64,000 nt of DNA from an uncultured Lachnospiraceae bacterium (GTDB lineage: Bacteria > Bacillota > Clostridia > Lachnospirales > Lachnospiraceae): positions 25,836 through 89,835 of the forward strand of contig CADACD010000007.1 in NCBI GenBank assembly GCA_902786365.1, given 5' to 3'. Positions 50,041-58,396 of this stretch are shown piece by piece (within the stretch, counting starts at the first letter, position 1; the number at the start of each line of letters is the position of its first letter). The translations under genes were made by a program, and so were the position numbers. The notes beneath the pieces are model-generated. The model saw nothing but the letters and a program-made list of their open reading frames with translations. It was not told the origin of the DNA and made no database searches.

Positions 50041-51030
50041 ATGAGGAAGAAATGTGCATACTTTTTAGTAGCAGCATTATCAGTATCAATGCTTGCAGGC
50101 TGTGGAAGCAAGAGTAAAGGAGCTGATAACAGTACAAAGAAAGAAGCAAAGAGTGAGAAAGTTTCAGTAGGACTTTCAGATGTACTTGCCAATATTGCAG
50201 AAGCAGCAACAGGTATTGAATCAGTGAAACTTGAAGCAAATGGTGAGGCAGAAGTCGTTATCAGCATGTCAGGTCAGGAAATGACAGCAACAGGAAGCAT
50301 TAATTTAGCAAGTAATGCAGTAAAGGCTGATCCTGCATTTGATGTTAAGGGAACAGCAGAATATAATTTAGACATGGGTGGACAGGATATATCAGGTGAT
50401 TATTCAGTAGAAGCTTATGCAGAAGAAGAAGATGACAAGATGACAGTATATGCTCAGACTAACGATACAGGCTGGGAAAAGAGTTCAATGGAAAAATCAG
50501 AGTTTGATGAAGCATTTGAGCAGATTGAATCAGCTATTGAGTCAATGGCAAAATCATTTTCAGAACTTTCAGAAGATGATTTAAAACAAGTAGAAGAGTA
50601 TGTCAAACTCGAAGATAAAACAAAGTCTGTAAATGGTAAACAATGTTATGTATTAACAGTAGATGTTGATCGTGATCAGATAATAGAGTTAGCAGAAATG
50701 GGTCAGGAACTTACAGATGAATATACTGATGAAGAATTTACAGAATATCTTGATACATTCAAAAAATTTGATAAGTTTGATATCACGGTCAGCTTGTATT
50801 TTGATAAAGACACATATTTACCTGTAAAGGTTAGTATGGATATCGCTATGGATGGTGAAGTACAAGGATATACAATCAGTGTGAAGAAGCTTTCATTAGA
50901 AGTAGTTCTTGGTGTTAATGATGATGTATCAGTTTCACCTGTTCCGGAAGATGCAAAAGAAAATGCTGTTGAAGCAGAAGATTATGATACAGAAGATGTT
51001 GAAACAGAAGATGTCGATGTAGAAGAATAA
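50041..51030 (+). CDS. Lipoprotein of unknown function (DUF6612/LppX-like)
   Basis: A 329-aa exported lipoprotein: signal peptide with lipobox LAGC (Cys21), then a lysine/serine linker. The domain rich in beta-strands has alternating lines such as VKLEANGEAEV and QEMTATGSINL, a pattern seen in the LolA/LppX half-barrel fold. The C-terminal tail is strongly acidic (E, D, V repeats). It probably binds a lipid or acts as a surface antigen. It lies 52 bases after the SPFH gene, and a strong terminator follows. Confidence 0.75.
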   Translation: MRKKCAYFLVAALSVSMLAGCGSKSKGADNSTKKEAKSEKVSVGLSDVLANIAEAATGIESVKLEANGEAEVVISMSGQEMTATGSINLASNAVKADPAFDVKGTAEYNLDMGGQDISGDYSVEAYAEEEDDKMTVYAQTNDTGWEKSSMEKSEFDEAFEQIESAIESMAKSFSELSEDDLKQVEEYVKLEDKTKSVNGKQCYVLTVDVDRDQIIELAEMGQELTDEYTDEEFTEYLDTFKKFDKFDITVSLYFDKDTYLPVKVSMDIAMDGEVQGYTISVKKLSLEVVLGVNDDVSVSPVPEDAKENAVEAEDYDTEDVETEDVDVEE

Positions 51031-51128
51031 TCAAATAGGCATATCAATTCATATGCTAATCAGAGATGTTTTTATCAGATATACTGTTAAAAGTATACCA
51101 ATCTTAATTTAAAATAAGAGTAACTAAC

Positions 51129-51161
51129 AAAAAGGTGAGGAAGAAAATTCCTCACCTTTTT
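51129..51161 (+). terminator. Terminator after the lipoprotein gene
   Basis: A perfect stem (AAAAAGGTGAGGAA / TTCCTCACCTTTTT, loop GAAAA) ends in T residues. It is symmetrical and could work in both directions. Confidence 0.9.
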
Positions 51162-51234
51162 AAGTTATATATTGAAAGTTACAATCAACACAAAACAAAA
51201 GAAATAGAAATTAAAATCTAAATTTTTTGAATAC

Positions 51235-51263
51235 TTGACAAAGTTATTTTTATATGGGAATAT
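51235..51263 (+). promoter_or_regulatory. Promoter of argF
   Basis: TTGACA, 17 bases, GAATAT. The predicted start falls at the beginning of the structured leader described next, about 195 bases before the gene. Confidence 0.6.
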
Positions 51264-51268
51264 AGGAG

Positions 51269-51400
51269 AGTACAGTTTTTGTAGTAAGCAACCGAGTAGG
51301 GTGATGATAAGTATTTACTGTACTAAGGTGCAAAAATGGTTTCCGTTTTTGTGTGTTGGTTTATTAGAATGTATTAATTTAATATAGAATATTGTAATTT
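51269..51400 (+). other. Structured 5' leader of argF, candidate regulatory RNA
   Basis: AGTACAGT (51269-51276) pairs perfectly with ACTGTACT (51317-51324), enclosing about 40 bases that include GTAAGCAACCGAGTAGGGTGA. A second hairpin, CAAAAATGG / CCGTTTTTG (51331-51351, loop TTT), follows directly and ends in a U-rich arm like an attenuator. The gene lies 65 bases further on. It matches no riboswitch class I can name and carries no arginine-rich leader peptide. Confidence 0.45.
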
Positions 51401-51465
51401 ATCGGAATTGAGAGACATCTAAGTATAATAACAACTGATAATTACAAAGAAAGGATTGATTAAAG

Positions 51466-52476
51466 ATGAGCAGAATTGATTTAACAGGAAGAGACTTTCT
51501 CACATTAAAAGATTTTACAAAAGAGGAGATAGAATATTTAATTGATTTATCAGCAGAATATAAAACAAAGAAAAAGAATGGGGAACTGGTAGACGAATAT
51601 AAAGGAAAGAATGTAGCACTTATTTTTGAGAAAACAAGCACAAGAACAAGATGTTCCTTTGAAGTGGCAGCACATGATTTGGGGATGGGCACAACATATC
51701 TTGATCCACAGGGCTCACAGATAGGAAAAAAAGAGAGTATCGCAGATACTGCAAGAGTTCTGGGCAGTATGTTTGATGGAATAGAATACAGGGGGTTTGA
51801 GCAGGAAATCGTAGAGGAATTGGCAGAATACTCAAAAGTGCCTGTATGGAATGGTCTGACAAACGAATATCATCCTACACAGATGATAGCAGACATGCTG
51901 ACTGTCAAAGAAAGATTTGGAAAACTTGCGGGACTCAAGTTTGTATATATGGGAGATGCAAGGTATAATATGGGAAATTCTCTTATGATTGCATGTACAA
52001 AGCTTGGACTTCATTTTGTTGCATGTACAAATGCAAAGTATTTTCCAAATGAAGAATTGGTCAATATCTGCAAGCAATATGCAAAAGAATCAGGTGGAAG
52101 TGTCACACTTACAGAAGATGTGGCAGAAGGGACAAAAGATGCAGATGTCATCTATACAGATGTATGGGTGTCCATGGGTGAGCCTGAAAGTGTATGGGAA
52201 GAGAGAATCACAGCATTGAAACCGTATCAGGTAAATAAAGAAGCGATGGATAATGCAAAAGAAAACGCTATTTTTATGCACTGTCTTCCGGCGTTCCATG
52301 ATTTGAAAACAAAGATTGGAAAGGAAATCTATGAAAAGTTTGGATTAACTGAGATGGAAGTCACAGATGAAGTATTTGAATCAGAAAATTCAGTTGTATT
52401 TGAAGAGGCAGAAAACAGAATGCATTCGATTAAGGCAATTATGGCAGCGACGCTTAAAAAGAGCAGTGTAAAGTGA
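51466..52476 (+). CDS. argF: Ornithine carbamoyltransferase
   Basis: It makes citrulline from ornithine and carbamoyl phosphate. The 336-aa enzyme has the carbamoyl-phosphate loop STRTRCS (residues 58-64), the ornithine-site MHCLPAFHD near residue 275, and YHPTQMIADMLT. It belongs to arginine synthesis with argG and argCJBD, but lies 37 kb away under its own promoter. A catabolic role is less likely, because no arcA or arcC is near. AAAGGA precedes the ATG. The small gene that follows is close enough to be co-transcribed. Confidence 0.95.
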   Translation: MSRIDLTGRDFLTLKDFTKEEIEYLIDLSAEYKTKKKNGELVDEYKGKNVALIFEKTSTRTRCSFEVAAHDLGMGTTYLDPQGSQIGKKESIADTARVLGSMFDGIEYRGFEQEIVEELAEYSKVPVWNGLTNEYHPTQMIADMLTVKERFGKLAGLKFVYMGDARYNMGNSLMIACTKLGLHFVACTNAKYFPNEELVNICKQYAKESGGSVTLTEDVAEGTKDADVIYTDVWVSMGEPESVWEERITALKPYQVNKEAMDNAKENAIFMHCLPAFHDLKTKIGKEIYEKFGLTEMEVTDEVFESENSVVFEEAENRMHSIKAIMAATLKKSSVK

Positions 52477-52489
52477 GGAATTGAAAAAT

Positions 52490-52798
52490 ATGCTTTTTTC
52501 CAAAAAAAAGAGTAAGAAAGATGAGGGACGAAGACGAAGTGTCAACAAATCCGGTGTATATGATGTGATTAATTTTATTCTGGGACTTTGTATTATTATA
52601 TCCACATTTGTGATTTTTACAGATAGAGTAAAATATGAAAAAGTTTTCACTGCAGTATTTTTATTTGCAGCAGCCATGAATATATGTATGGGTGTCAAAT
52701 ATTTCAAAAGAGATGAAAAACTAAAAGCAATTGTATTAACTCTGGCAGGAATATTTCTCGTGGCAATGACAGTTTTGACACTCTTTGCGTTCTGGTAA
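52490..52798 (+). CDS. Small two-helix membrane protein of unknown function
   Basis: This is a 102-aa protein. The N-terminus is short and very basic (FSKKKSKKDEGRRRS). Hydrophobic helices lie at about 27-47, 55-72 and 80-100. No domain recognised. It starts 13 bases after argF and is probably carried on its transcript by read-through. ATG is preferred over a TTG nine bases upstream, which is too close to the GAGGA site. Confidence 0.6.
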   Translation: MLFSKKKSKKDEGRRRSVNKSGVYDVINFILGLCIIISTFVIFTDRVKYEKVFTAVFLFAAAMNICMGVKYFKRDEKLKAIVLTLAGIFLVAMTVLTLFAFW

Positions 52799-52907
52799 TT
52801 ATCATAAGATTTATGGTATTTATGAAAGGTACAGGGGCTGTGGCATTATCAGGTTTATGAAGTGATTCTGATAATGTGGAAAGTATGGAAGAAATGGAGA
52901 GTCTGAA

Positions 52908-53234
52908 ATGGAAGAAAATGTTGTTTTGTGTGCATCCAACTGTTATGAACAGAAATATTATCTGAATCCAGAGTTTGACAATCTTCCGGATAGTATAAAG
53001 GACGAATTGAAAATTATGTGTGTTCTTTTTACAGAGGATATTGGTGGAATTTTTATGCTTGAATATGATGAAAACGGTAATCTTGAGATTAAGGTAATGC
53101 ATGATGAATATGATGCATATTATGATGATATAGGCTGTGGACTGAAGATAAAACAGATACAAAATGAAAAGAAAGAATTATTTGAATCATTAGAGATGTT
53201 TTACAAGGTATTTGTTTTGGGGATTGAGTCATAG
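52908..53234 (+). CDS. Small protein of unknown function (possibly DUF6145)
   Basis: A 108-aa, probably cytosolic, acidic protein, starting MEENVVLCASNCYEQKYYLN, with DELKIMCVLFTEDIGG in the middle. It is likely an alpha/beta fold. I recall a Lachnospiraceae family of this kind named DUF6145, but cannot confirm it. AATGGAGAG precedes the ATG. It is followed by a tiny ORF and coaX. Confidence 0.65.
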   Translation: MEENVVLCASNCYEQKYYLNPEFDNLPDSIKDELKIMCVLFTEDIGGIFMLEYDENGNLEIKVMHDEYDAYYDDIGCGLKIKQIQNEKKELFESLEMFYKVFVLGIES

Positions 53235-53319
53235 TATAGCAGGTGACAGAGAGATTCCTGTAAATGAAAAGTATAAGCTCTGTATGATGTGTAGAATGCA
53301 CAAAGGGCTGTTTGAGTAA
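53224..53319 (+). CDS. Candidate small ORF with a CxxC motif
   Basis: A TTG-started frame of 31 codons encodes a product ending KYKLCMMCRMHKGLFE. The CxxC and basic residues suggest a tiny zinc-binding protein. It overlaps the end of the preceding gene by 11 bases in another frame. It lacks a good start and ribosome binding site, so it may instead be a frameshifted tail or chance. Confidence 0.25.
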   Translation: MSHSIAGDREIPVNEKYKLCMMCRMHKGLFE

Positions 53320-53387
53320 GAATTTAATAAATCTGTCTTCGAACGAGTAACATTATGAGAAATATACATAGACAGGAGGTGTGTGAA

Positions 53388-54155
53388 ATGCTCTTGGTAG
53401 CGGATATTAGTAATACAAATATAACAATTGGTGTTTTTGAGGATAATGAACTTGTGTCGACATTTCGAATCACTACAAAGATACAGCGCACATCTGATGA
53501 ATTTGGTATGTTGATTTTTAACCTGCTAAGCAGTAAAAATATTAATCATAATGAAATACATGATGTGATTATATCTTCAGTGGTTCCTGACGTAATGCAT
53601 TCATTTGAAAGTTGTATCATCAAGTATTTTGGACATAAACCGATTATTGTGGGTCCGGGAGTAAAAACCGGTATCAAAATGGTTACAGGGAATGCAAGGG
53701 AGATAGGTGCTGACAGAATTGTTGATGCTGTAGGTGCATATGAACTTTATGGTGGACCGGTGATTGTGATTGATTTTGGTACAGCAACAACATTTGATTA
53801 TATTACAAGTGATGGAGCATTTGCAGCCGGAGTTACAGCACCGGGAATCAGAATATGTGCAAAAGCATTGTGGCAGGATGCAGCAAAACTTCCGGAGATA
53901 GAGATTAAAAAGCCAGACTCTATTCTTGCAAAAGATACTATTTCAAGTATGCAGGCGGGGCTTGTATATGGCTATATAGGACAGACAGAATACATCATCA
54001 GCAAGATAAAAAAGGAAACGGGAATTGAGAATATCAAAGTTGTTGCGACGGGTGGTCTTGGTAAAATCATTGTAGACGCAACAGATATGATTGATATCTA
54101 TGACAATACACTTACACTGAAAGGTTTAAAACTGGTGTATGATAAGGCTAAATAG
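53388..54155 (+). CDS. coaX: Type III pantothenate kinase
   Basis: The 255-aa enzyme commits pantothenate to coenzyme A synthesis. The phosphate motif near the N-terminus reads DISNTNI (usually DxGNT), [18 protein letters not shown] is the pantothenate site, and [13 protein letters not shown] is the second acidic motif. CoaX needs a monovalent cation and is not inhibited by CoA. GGAGGT lies 7 bases before the chosen ATG; an upstream ATG would add 11 unrelated residues. dusB follows. Confidence 0.94.
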   Translation: MLLVADISNTNITIGVFEDNELVSTFRITTKIQRTSDEFGMLIFNLLSSKNINHNEIHDVIISSVVPDVMHSFESCIIKYFGHKPIIVGPGVKTGIKMVTGNAREIGADRIVDAVGAYELYGGPVIVIDFGTATTFDYITSDGAFAAGVTAPGIRICAKALWQDAAKLPEIEIKKPDSILAKDTISSMQAGLVYGYIGQTEYIISKIKKETGIENIKVVATGGLGKIIVDATDMIDIYDNTLTLKGLKLVYDKAK

Positions 54156-54209
54156 AGTAAAGAAATCATAAGAAAAAATTATATATAATATAGGTAAGCA
54201 GGAAAATAT

Positions 54210-55175
54210 ATGAAGATTGGTGAATTGAATATAGAAAATAATCTGGTACTTGCGCCAATGGCAGGAGTGACTGACCTGCCATTTCGAAAAATCTGCAGAG
54301 AAATGGGATGTGGTCTCATATACACAGAAATGGTGAGCGCAAAAGCTATTTTATATAAAAACAAAAATACTGAACCATTACTGGAAACTGATGAATCAGA
54401 GCATCCGATAGCAGTGCAGATATTTGGTTCTGATCCTGATATTATGGGTGATATGGCGGCAAAACTTGATGAAGAGAGAAGCTTCGATATTATTGATGTC
54501 AATATGGGATGTCCGGTGCCGAAGATAGTCAACAATCATGAGGGAAGTGCATTGATGAAAAATCCACATCTGGTTGAAAAGATTCTGAAAAATATCGTAT
54601 CAAAGGTAACAAAACCGGTGACAATAAAGATTCGGAAAGGATTTGATGAGGAACATGTGAATGCCACTGAGATAGCAAAGATTGCTGAAAGTTGTGGCGT
54701 AAGTGCAATTGCTGTTCATGGAAGAACAAGAGAGCAGTATTATTCCGGAAAAGCTGATTATCATATTATAGCCGAGGTAAAGAAAAATGTTTCGATTCCT
54801 GTGATTGGAAATGGTGATATATGTGGGATTGATGATGCGATAAGAATGTATGAGCAGACCGGGTGCGATGCGATTATGATAGGCAGGGGGGCAAGAGGCA
54901 ATCCTTGGATATTTAAGGAAATTTCTTATTATAATCAGACAGGAAAAAAAATGGAACGTCCTGACAATGCAGAAGTGAAAAAAATGATATTGCGACATGC
55001 AAAGATGCTTATTGAATGTAAAGGTGAATATACAGGAATACGTGAAATGAGAAAGCATGCTGCATGGTATACAGCAGGAATGCCACATTCTTCTTCACTT
55101 AGAAATAATATTAATCAGATAGAAACATATGAAGAATTGGAAGCGATGTTTGCAAGTAAAAACTATCAGATATAA
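54210..55175 (+). CDS. dusB: tRNA-dihydrouridine synthase (DusB type)
   Basis: A 321-aa flavoenzyme that reduces uridines in tRNA. The FMN barrel begins LVLAPMAGVTDLPFR. The catalytic cysteine is in VNMGCPVPKIVNN, the phosphate site is IAVHGRTREQYYSG, and PVIGNGDI and GRGARGNPWIF complete the family set. The order coaX-dusB-greA-lysS is common in Firmicutes, which supports the calls. Confidence 0.94.
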   Translation: MKIGELNIENNLVLAPMAGVTDLPFRKICREMGCGLIYTEMVSAKAILYKNKNTEPLLETDESEHPIAVQIFGSDPDIMGDMAAKLDEERSFDIIDVNMGCPVPKIVNNHEGSALMKNPHLVEKILKNIVSKVTKPVTIKIRKGFDEEHVNATEIAKIAESCGVSAIAVHGRTREQYYSGKADYHIIAEVKKNVSIPVIGNGDICGIDDAIRMYEQTGCDAIMIGRGARGNPWIFKEISYYNQTGKKMERPDNAEVKKMILRHAKMLIECKGEYTGIREMRKHAAWYTAGMPHSSSLRNNINQIETYEELEAMFASKNYQI

Positions 55176-55242
55176 AAGAATATATCATGCCTCTTTAGTG
55201 TAGGATGATTTTTGGTGGAAATGAATTATACTAGGGGAAAAC

Positions 55243-55271
55243 TTGACATTAATAAGGCTTTAAGATATAAT
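55243..55271 (+). promoter_or_regulatory. Consensus promoter of greA
   Basis: TTGACA, 17 bases, TATAAT: a perfect match to the housekeeping consensus. It lies about 195 bases before greA, leaving a long leader. Confidence 0.8.
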
Positions 55272-55277
55272 TTTGTG

Positions 55278-55466
55278 CTAGTGCCACAGGCACATTGTTA
55301 TTTTTAAAGAAAGTTAATCATACTTTTGTTTCTAGATAAGAGTATGTTTGAAAAGTTAAGAGAAATTATTTTAAGGAAAGGAAAATGAACTGCCCGTTTC
55401 TTTTAACTGTTTATAAGGGCAGTGTCGGAACTCTGATAAGGTTTCCGATATACATGGGTGTAAAAA
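55278..55466 (+). other. Long structured leader of greA, possible pseudoknot
   Basis: Several stems are visible: GTGCC / GGCAC (55281-55293), CATACT / AGTATG (55319-55346), and AGTTAAGAGAAA (55354-55365) with TTTCTTTTAACT (55397-55408), 12 bp with one G-U. ACTGCCC (55389-55395) lies in the loop of that 12-bp stem and pairs with GGGCAGT (55417-55423), beyond it. This gives an H-type pseudoknot or two exclusive states. TCGGAA / TTCCGA (55425-55448) ends just before the ribosome binding site GGGTG. This looks like a regulatory RNA. Confidence 0.5.
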
Positions 55467-55955
55467 ATGGCAGATAAAAAAAATATTTTAACTTATTCAG
55501 GACTTAAAAAATTGGAGACAGAGTTAGAGGAACTCAAGGTAGTAAAGCGTAAGGAGATTGCCGACAAGATTAAAGAGGCAAGAGAGCAGGGCGATTTATC
55601 GGAAAATGCAGAGTATGATGCTGCCAAAGAAGAGCAAGGTCATATTGAAAAGCGAATCGAAGAAATCGAGAAAATCTTAAAAAATGCAGAAGTTGTTGAT
55701 GAAGATGAAATCGACCTTGAAAAAATAAGTGTTGGCTGTAAAGTGAAAGTGTATGATTTTGAGTTTGATGAAGAATTAGAGTTTTATCTTGTAGGTTCAA
55801 CAGAGGCAGACAGTCTCAACAATAAGATTTCCAATGAATCACCTCTTGGAAAAGCAATGATAGGCGCAAGAATAGGTGAGATTATTGAGGTTGAACTTCC
55901 GGCAGGAAATGCTGAATACAAGGTATTAGACATACAGAGAAATGTAGAAGCATAA
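55467..55955 (+). CDS. greA: Transcription elongation factor GreA
   Basis: It rescues backtracked RNA polymerase by stimulating transcript cleavage. The 162-aa protein has the N-terminal coiled coil with the catalytic tip [15 protein letters not shown] and the C-terminal domain with [21 protein letters not shown]. All key residues are standard, unlike the second GreA-like protein of this window. lysS follows after 16 bases, so the two are almost certainly co-transcribed from the consensus promoter upstream. Confidence 0.95.
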   Translation: MADKKNILTYSGLKKLETELEELKVVKRKEIADKIKEAREQGDLSENAEYDAAKEEQGHIEKRIEEIEKILKNAEVVDEDEIDLEKISVGCKVKVYDFEFDEELEFYLVGSTEADSLNNKISNESPLGKAMIGARIGEIIEVELPAGNAEYKVLDIQRNVEA

Positions 55956-55971
55956 TAAAGGAGTGAAAATT

Positions 55972-57543
55972 TTGGAACAGAATAATAATATACAGAATAA
56001 TCAAAATTGCAATAAGCAGAATAATCAACAGCAGAATAATCAACAGCAGAATAACAAGCAGGGAAATCAGAAGAATGTAGAGCAGGATATCAACCAGCTT
56101 TTAAAGGTAAGACGTGAAAAACTGGCACAGTTACAGGAAGATGGAAAAAATCCCTTTGAGATAACAAAATATGATGTGACTAATCATACACAGGATATTA
56201 AAGATAATTTTGACGAGTTTGAAGGAAAAAATGTAACAATAGCAGGAAGAATGATGTCTAAGAGAGTAATGGGTAAGGCATCCTTCTGTAATGTGCAGGA
56301 TCTTAAAGGAAATATACAGTCATATGTTGCCAGAGACAGTGTTGGTGAAGATGTGTATAAGGATTTTAAGAAGTTTGATATAGGTGATATTGTAGGTATC
56401 AAGGGTGAAGTGTTTAAGACAAAGACAGGTGAGATATCAATTCATGCATCAGAGATACTATTATTATCAAAGAGTCTGCAGATTTTACCGGAGAAGTTCC
56501 ATGGACTTACAAACACAGATTTAAGATACAGACAGAGATATACAGACCTTATCATGAATGCAGAGGTTAAGGATACATTTATCAAGCGTTCGAAGATTAT
56601 CAGTGCTATCAGAAAGTATTTAAACGAGCAGGGATTCATGGAAGTGGAGACTCCTATGCTTGTAGCGAATGCAGGCGGAGCAGCAGCAAGACCTTTTGAG
56701 ACACATTTCAATGCTTTGGATGAGGATTTGAAACTCAGAATTTCGCTTGAATTATATTTGAAGAGACTCATTGTCGGCGGACTTGAGCGTGTCTATGAGA
56801 TAGGGCGAGTGTTCAGAAATGAAGGTCTTGACACAAGACACAACCCTGAATTTACATTGATGGAGTTGTACCAGGCATATACGGATTACAATGGAATGAT
56901 GGATTTAACAGAAAATCTTTACAGATATGTGGCACAGGAAGTCCTTGGGACAACAAAGATTGTCTACAATGGAATAGAGATGGATTTGTCACAGCCATTT
57001 GAGAGAATTACAATGGTTGATGCAGTTAAAAAGTATGCAGGTGTTGACTTTAACGAGATTCATACATTAGAAGAAGCAAGAGCTGTAGCAAAAGAACATC
57101 ATGTAGAATACGAAGAAATTCATAAGAAAGGAGATATTCTTAACTTGTTCTTTGAAGAATTTGTTGAGGAGCATTTGATTCAGCCTACATTTCTTATGGA
57201 TCATCCGATTGAGATTTCGCCACTTACAAAGAAAAAGCCGAACAATCCTGAGTATGTTGAGCGTTTTGAGTTCTTCATGAATGGATGGGAGATGGCAAAT
57301 GCTTATTCAGAGCTTAATGACCCGATTGACCAAAGAGAGAGATTCAAGGCACAGGAAGAATTGCTTGCACAGGGTAATGAGGAAGCGAATACAACAGATG
57401 AAGATTTTATGAATGCGTTAGAGCTTGGTATGCCACCGACAGGAGGTATTGGTTTTGGTATTGATAGAATGGTGATGTTACTTACTGATTCGGCTGCAAT
57501 TCGTGATGTTCTATTTTTCCCGACGTTAAAAAGCCAAAATTAA
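55972..57543 (+). CDS. lysS: Lysyl-tRNA synthetase, class II
   Basis: The 523-aa enzyme has an OB-fold anticodon domain (about 70-175) and a catalytic domain with motif 1 ([22 protein letters not shown]), motif 2 ([17 protein letters not shown]) and motif 3 ([15 protein letters not shown]). The first 30 residues are almost only N and Q, encoded by an 18-base repeat (AATAATCAACAGCAG...), an unusual extension. TTG is the likely start, because AAAGGAG sits 9 bases before it; a GTG directly after the site is too close. The last residues end at SQN, where the mobile region starts. Confidence 0.95.
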   Translation: MEQNNNIQNNQNCNKQNNQQQNNQQQNNKQGNQKNVEQDINQLLKVRREKLAQLQEDGKNPFEITKYDVTNHTQDIKDNFDEFEGKNVTIAGRMMSKRVMGKASFCNVQDLKGNIQSYVARDSVGEDVYKDFKKFDIGDIVGIKGEVFKTKTGEISIHASEILLLSKSLQILPEKFHGLTNTDLRYRQRYTDLIMNAEVKDTFIKRSKIISAIRKYLNEQGFMEVETPMLVANAGGAAARPFETHFNALDEDLKLRISLELYLKRLIVGGLERVYEIGRVFRNEGLDTRHNPEFTLMELYQAYTDYNGMMDLTENLYRYVAQEVLGTTKIVYNGIEMDLSQPFERITMVDAVKKYAGVDFNEIHTLEEARAVAKEHHVEYEEIHKKGDILNLFFEEFVEEHLIQPTFLMDHPIEISPLTKKKPNNPEYVERFEFFMNGWEMANAYSELNDPIDQRERFKAQEELLAQGNEEANTTDEDFMNALELGMPPTGGIGFGIDRMVMLLTDSAAIRDVLFFPTLKSQN

Positions 57544-57546
57544 CGG

Positions 57547-57600
57547 ATGGACTCATAGGTATCCGTACTCATCCATAGGAGTACAAATCAGTCCGTCCTG
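57547..57600 (+). other. Nested inverted repeats right after lysS
   Basis: GGATGGACT pairs with AGTCCGTCC (one G-U), and inside it GTACTC pairs with GAGTAC around an 8-base loop. An alternative CGGAT / ATCCG pairing also exists. No T-run follows, so it is not a normal terminator. It may be part of an attachment or processing site. Confidence 0.45.
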
Positions 57601-57624
57601 TAACACAAATGTACGGTAAACAAC

Positions 57625-57664
57625 ATGGACTTCGATGGACTTTGATGGACTCGTATGGACAGTT
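57625..57664 (+). repeat. Four 10-bp-phased direct repeats (ATGGAC)
   Basis: ATGGAC starts at 57625, 57635, 57645 and 57655, exactly one helical turn apart, the first three followed by TT or TC. Another ATGGACT lies at 57547. Two copies of GTGTCAAAG, also 10 bases apart, follow at 57714 and 57724. Phased short repeats of this kind are typical of integrase arm sites or replication/partition iterons. Confidence 0.75.
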
Positions 57665-57808
57665 CCCTAAAAAAATGATGCTCTCTATGGATTGTGTCAA
57701 AGTGTGTCAAAGGGCATTTTCGGACTGAAAAAAGTCGAAAAAGGGGACAAAAATAACTGAAAAAAATCGGTATGAAACTGTTCAGAGGAACAGCGAAATA
57801 CTTACAGA

Positions 57809-57852
57809 AGACACTTACGTTTCGTAGAAATACGATCGTGGGTGTCTTTTTT
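57809..57852 (+). terminator. Terminator ahead of the partition genes
   Basis: An 11-bp stem (AGACACTTACG / CGTGGGTGTCT, G-U pairs) encloses a small hairpin TCGTA / TACGA and ends in TTTTTTG. It lies 50 bases before the DUF6462-type gene. It could shield the element from lysS read-through or act as an attenuator of the partition operon. Confidence 0.75.
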
Positions 57853-57901
57853 GTTTATCTGCTTTGGGAAATCTTCAAACAATTGATTACGGAGGTAACA
57901 C

Positions 57902-58396
57902 ATGATCAGAAAGTCGAGAGGACCGGATCACATCCGGGAACATGTAGAGAAGCGCGGATATAAGCATAATTATATGCTTTACGGAAAAGGGGCATATTAT
58001 TATGACCTGCCGTATTGGACTTTCGTGCATCTTGCTAAAGATGCAGGTGCAACAGTGGATCTTCACAGGATGGCTGTTGCGGATACATTTGCAATTGACA
58101 GGTATCTGGATGAGAACTGTCTTATAGAACCCGAAATCACAGATAGAAAGGAAAGCGTGAGAGAGATGAAAAAAAGAAATAAGGATGTTGAAAAGATCAA
58201 GAGATTAGTAGCTGAAGGATCCAAGAGATGGGTGCGTTATGATGAGGGCGCGATTCTCTATTCTGTGGGGATTCACACCTTCCAGAAACTGGCGAAGGAT
58301 GCAAGAGCCTGTTACAAGGTGGGCGGGGTGACACTCATTGATACTCAGAAATTGGATAAGTTTATCCAGGCTTTTGAAATGGAGGATGAAGATTGA
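57902..58396 (+). CDS. DUF6462-type protein with two domain copies
   Basis: The 164-aa protein seems to consist of two copies of a roughly 55-residue excisionase-like winged domain. Copy 1 (about 22-75: YYYDLPYWTFVHLAKDAGATVDLHRMAVADTFAIDRYLDE) and copy 2 (about 110-160: RYDEGAILYSVGIHTFQKLAKDARACYKVGGVTLIDTQKLDKFI) share LAKDA and the ID-K-L pattern. It was named from memory of DUF6462. A basic linker (about 90-105) separates them. It overlaps parA by one base and leads the partition operon, so it may bind the partition site or regulate the operon. GGAGGT precedes the ATG. Confidence 0.65.
   Translation: MIRKSRGPDHIREHVEKRGYKHNYMLYGKGAYYYDLPYWTFVHLAKDAGATVDLHRMAVADTFAIDRYLDENCLIEPEITDRKESVREMKKRNKDVEKIKRLVAEGSKRWVRYDEGAILYSVGIHTFQKLAKDARACYKVGGVTLIDTQKLDKFIQAFEMEDED

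Noticed and set aside
54600-55088. 162-codon minus-strand frame inside dusB
   Set aside because: Shadow frame of a well-supported gene; its composition is rich in H, C and Y, as expected from antisense reading.
57772-57963. 63-codon frame before the DUF6462-type gene
   Set aside because: It runs through the terminator hairpin at 57809-57852, overlaps the better-supported gene and has no good ribosome binding site.
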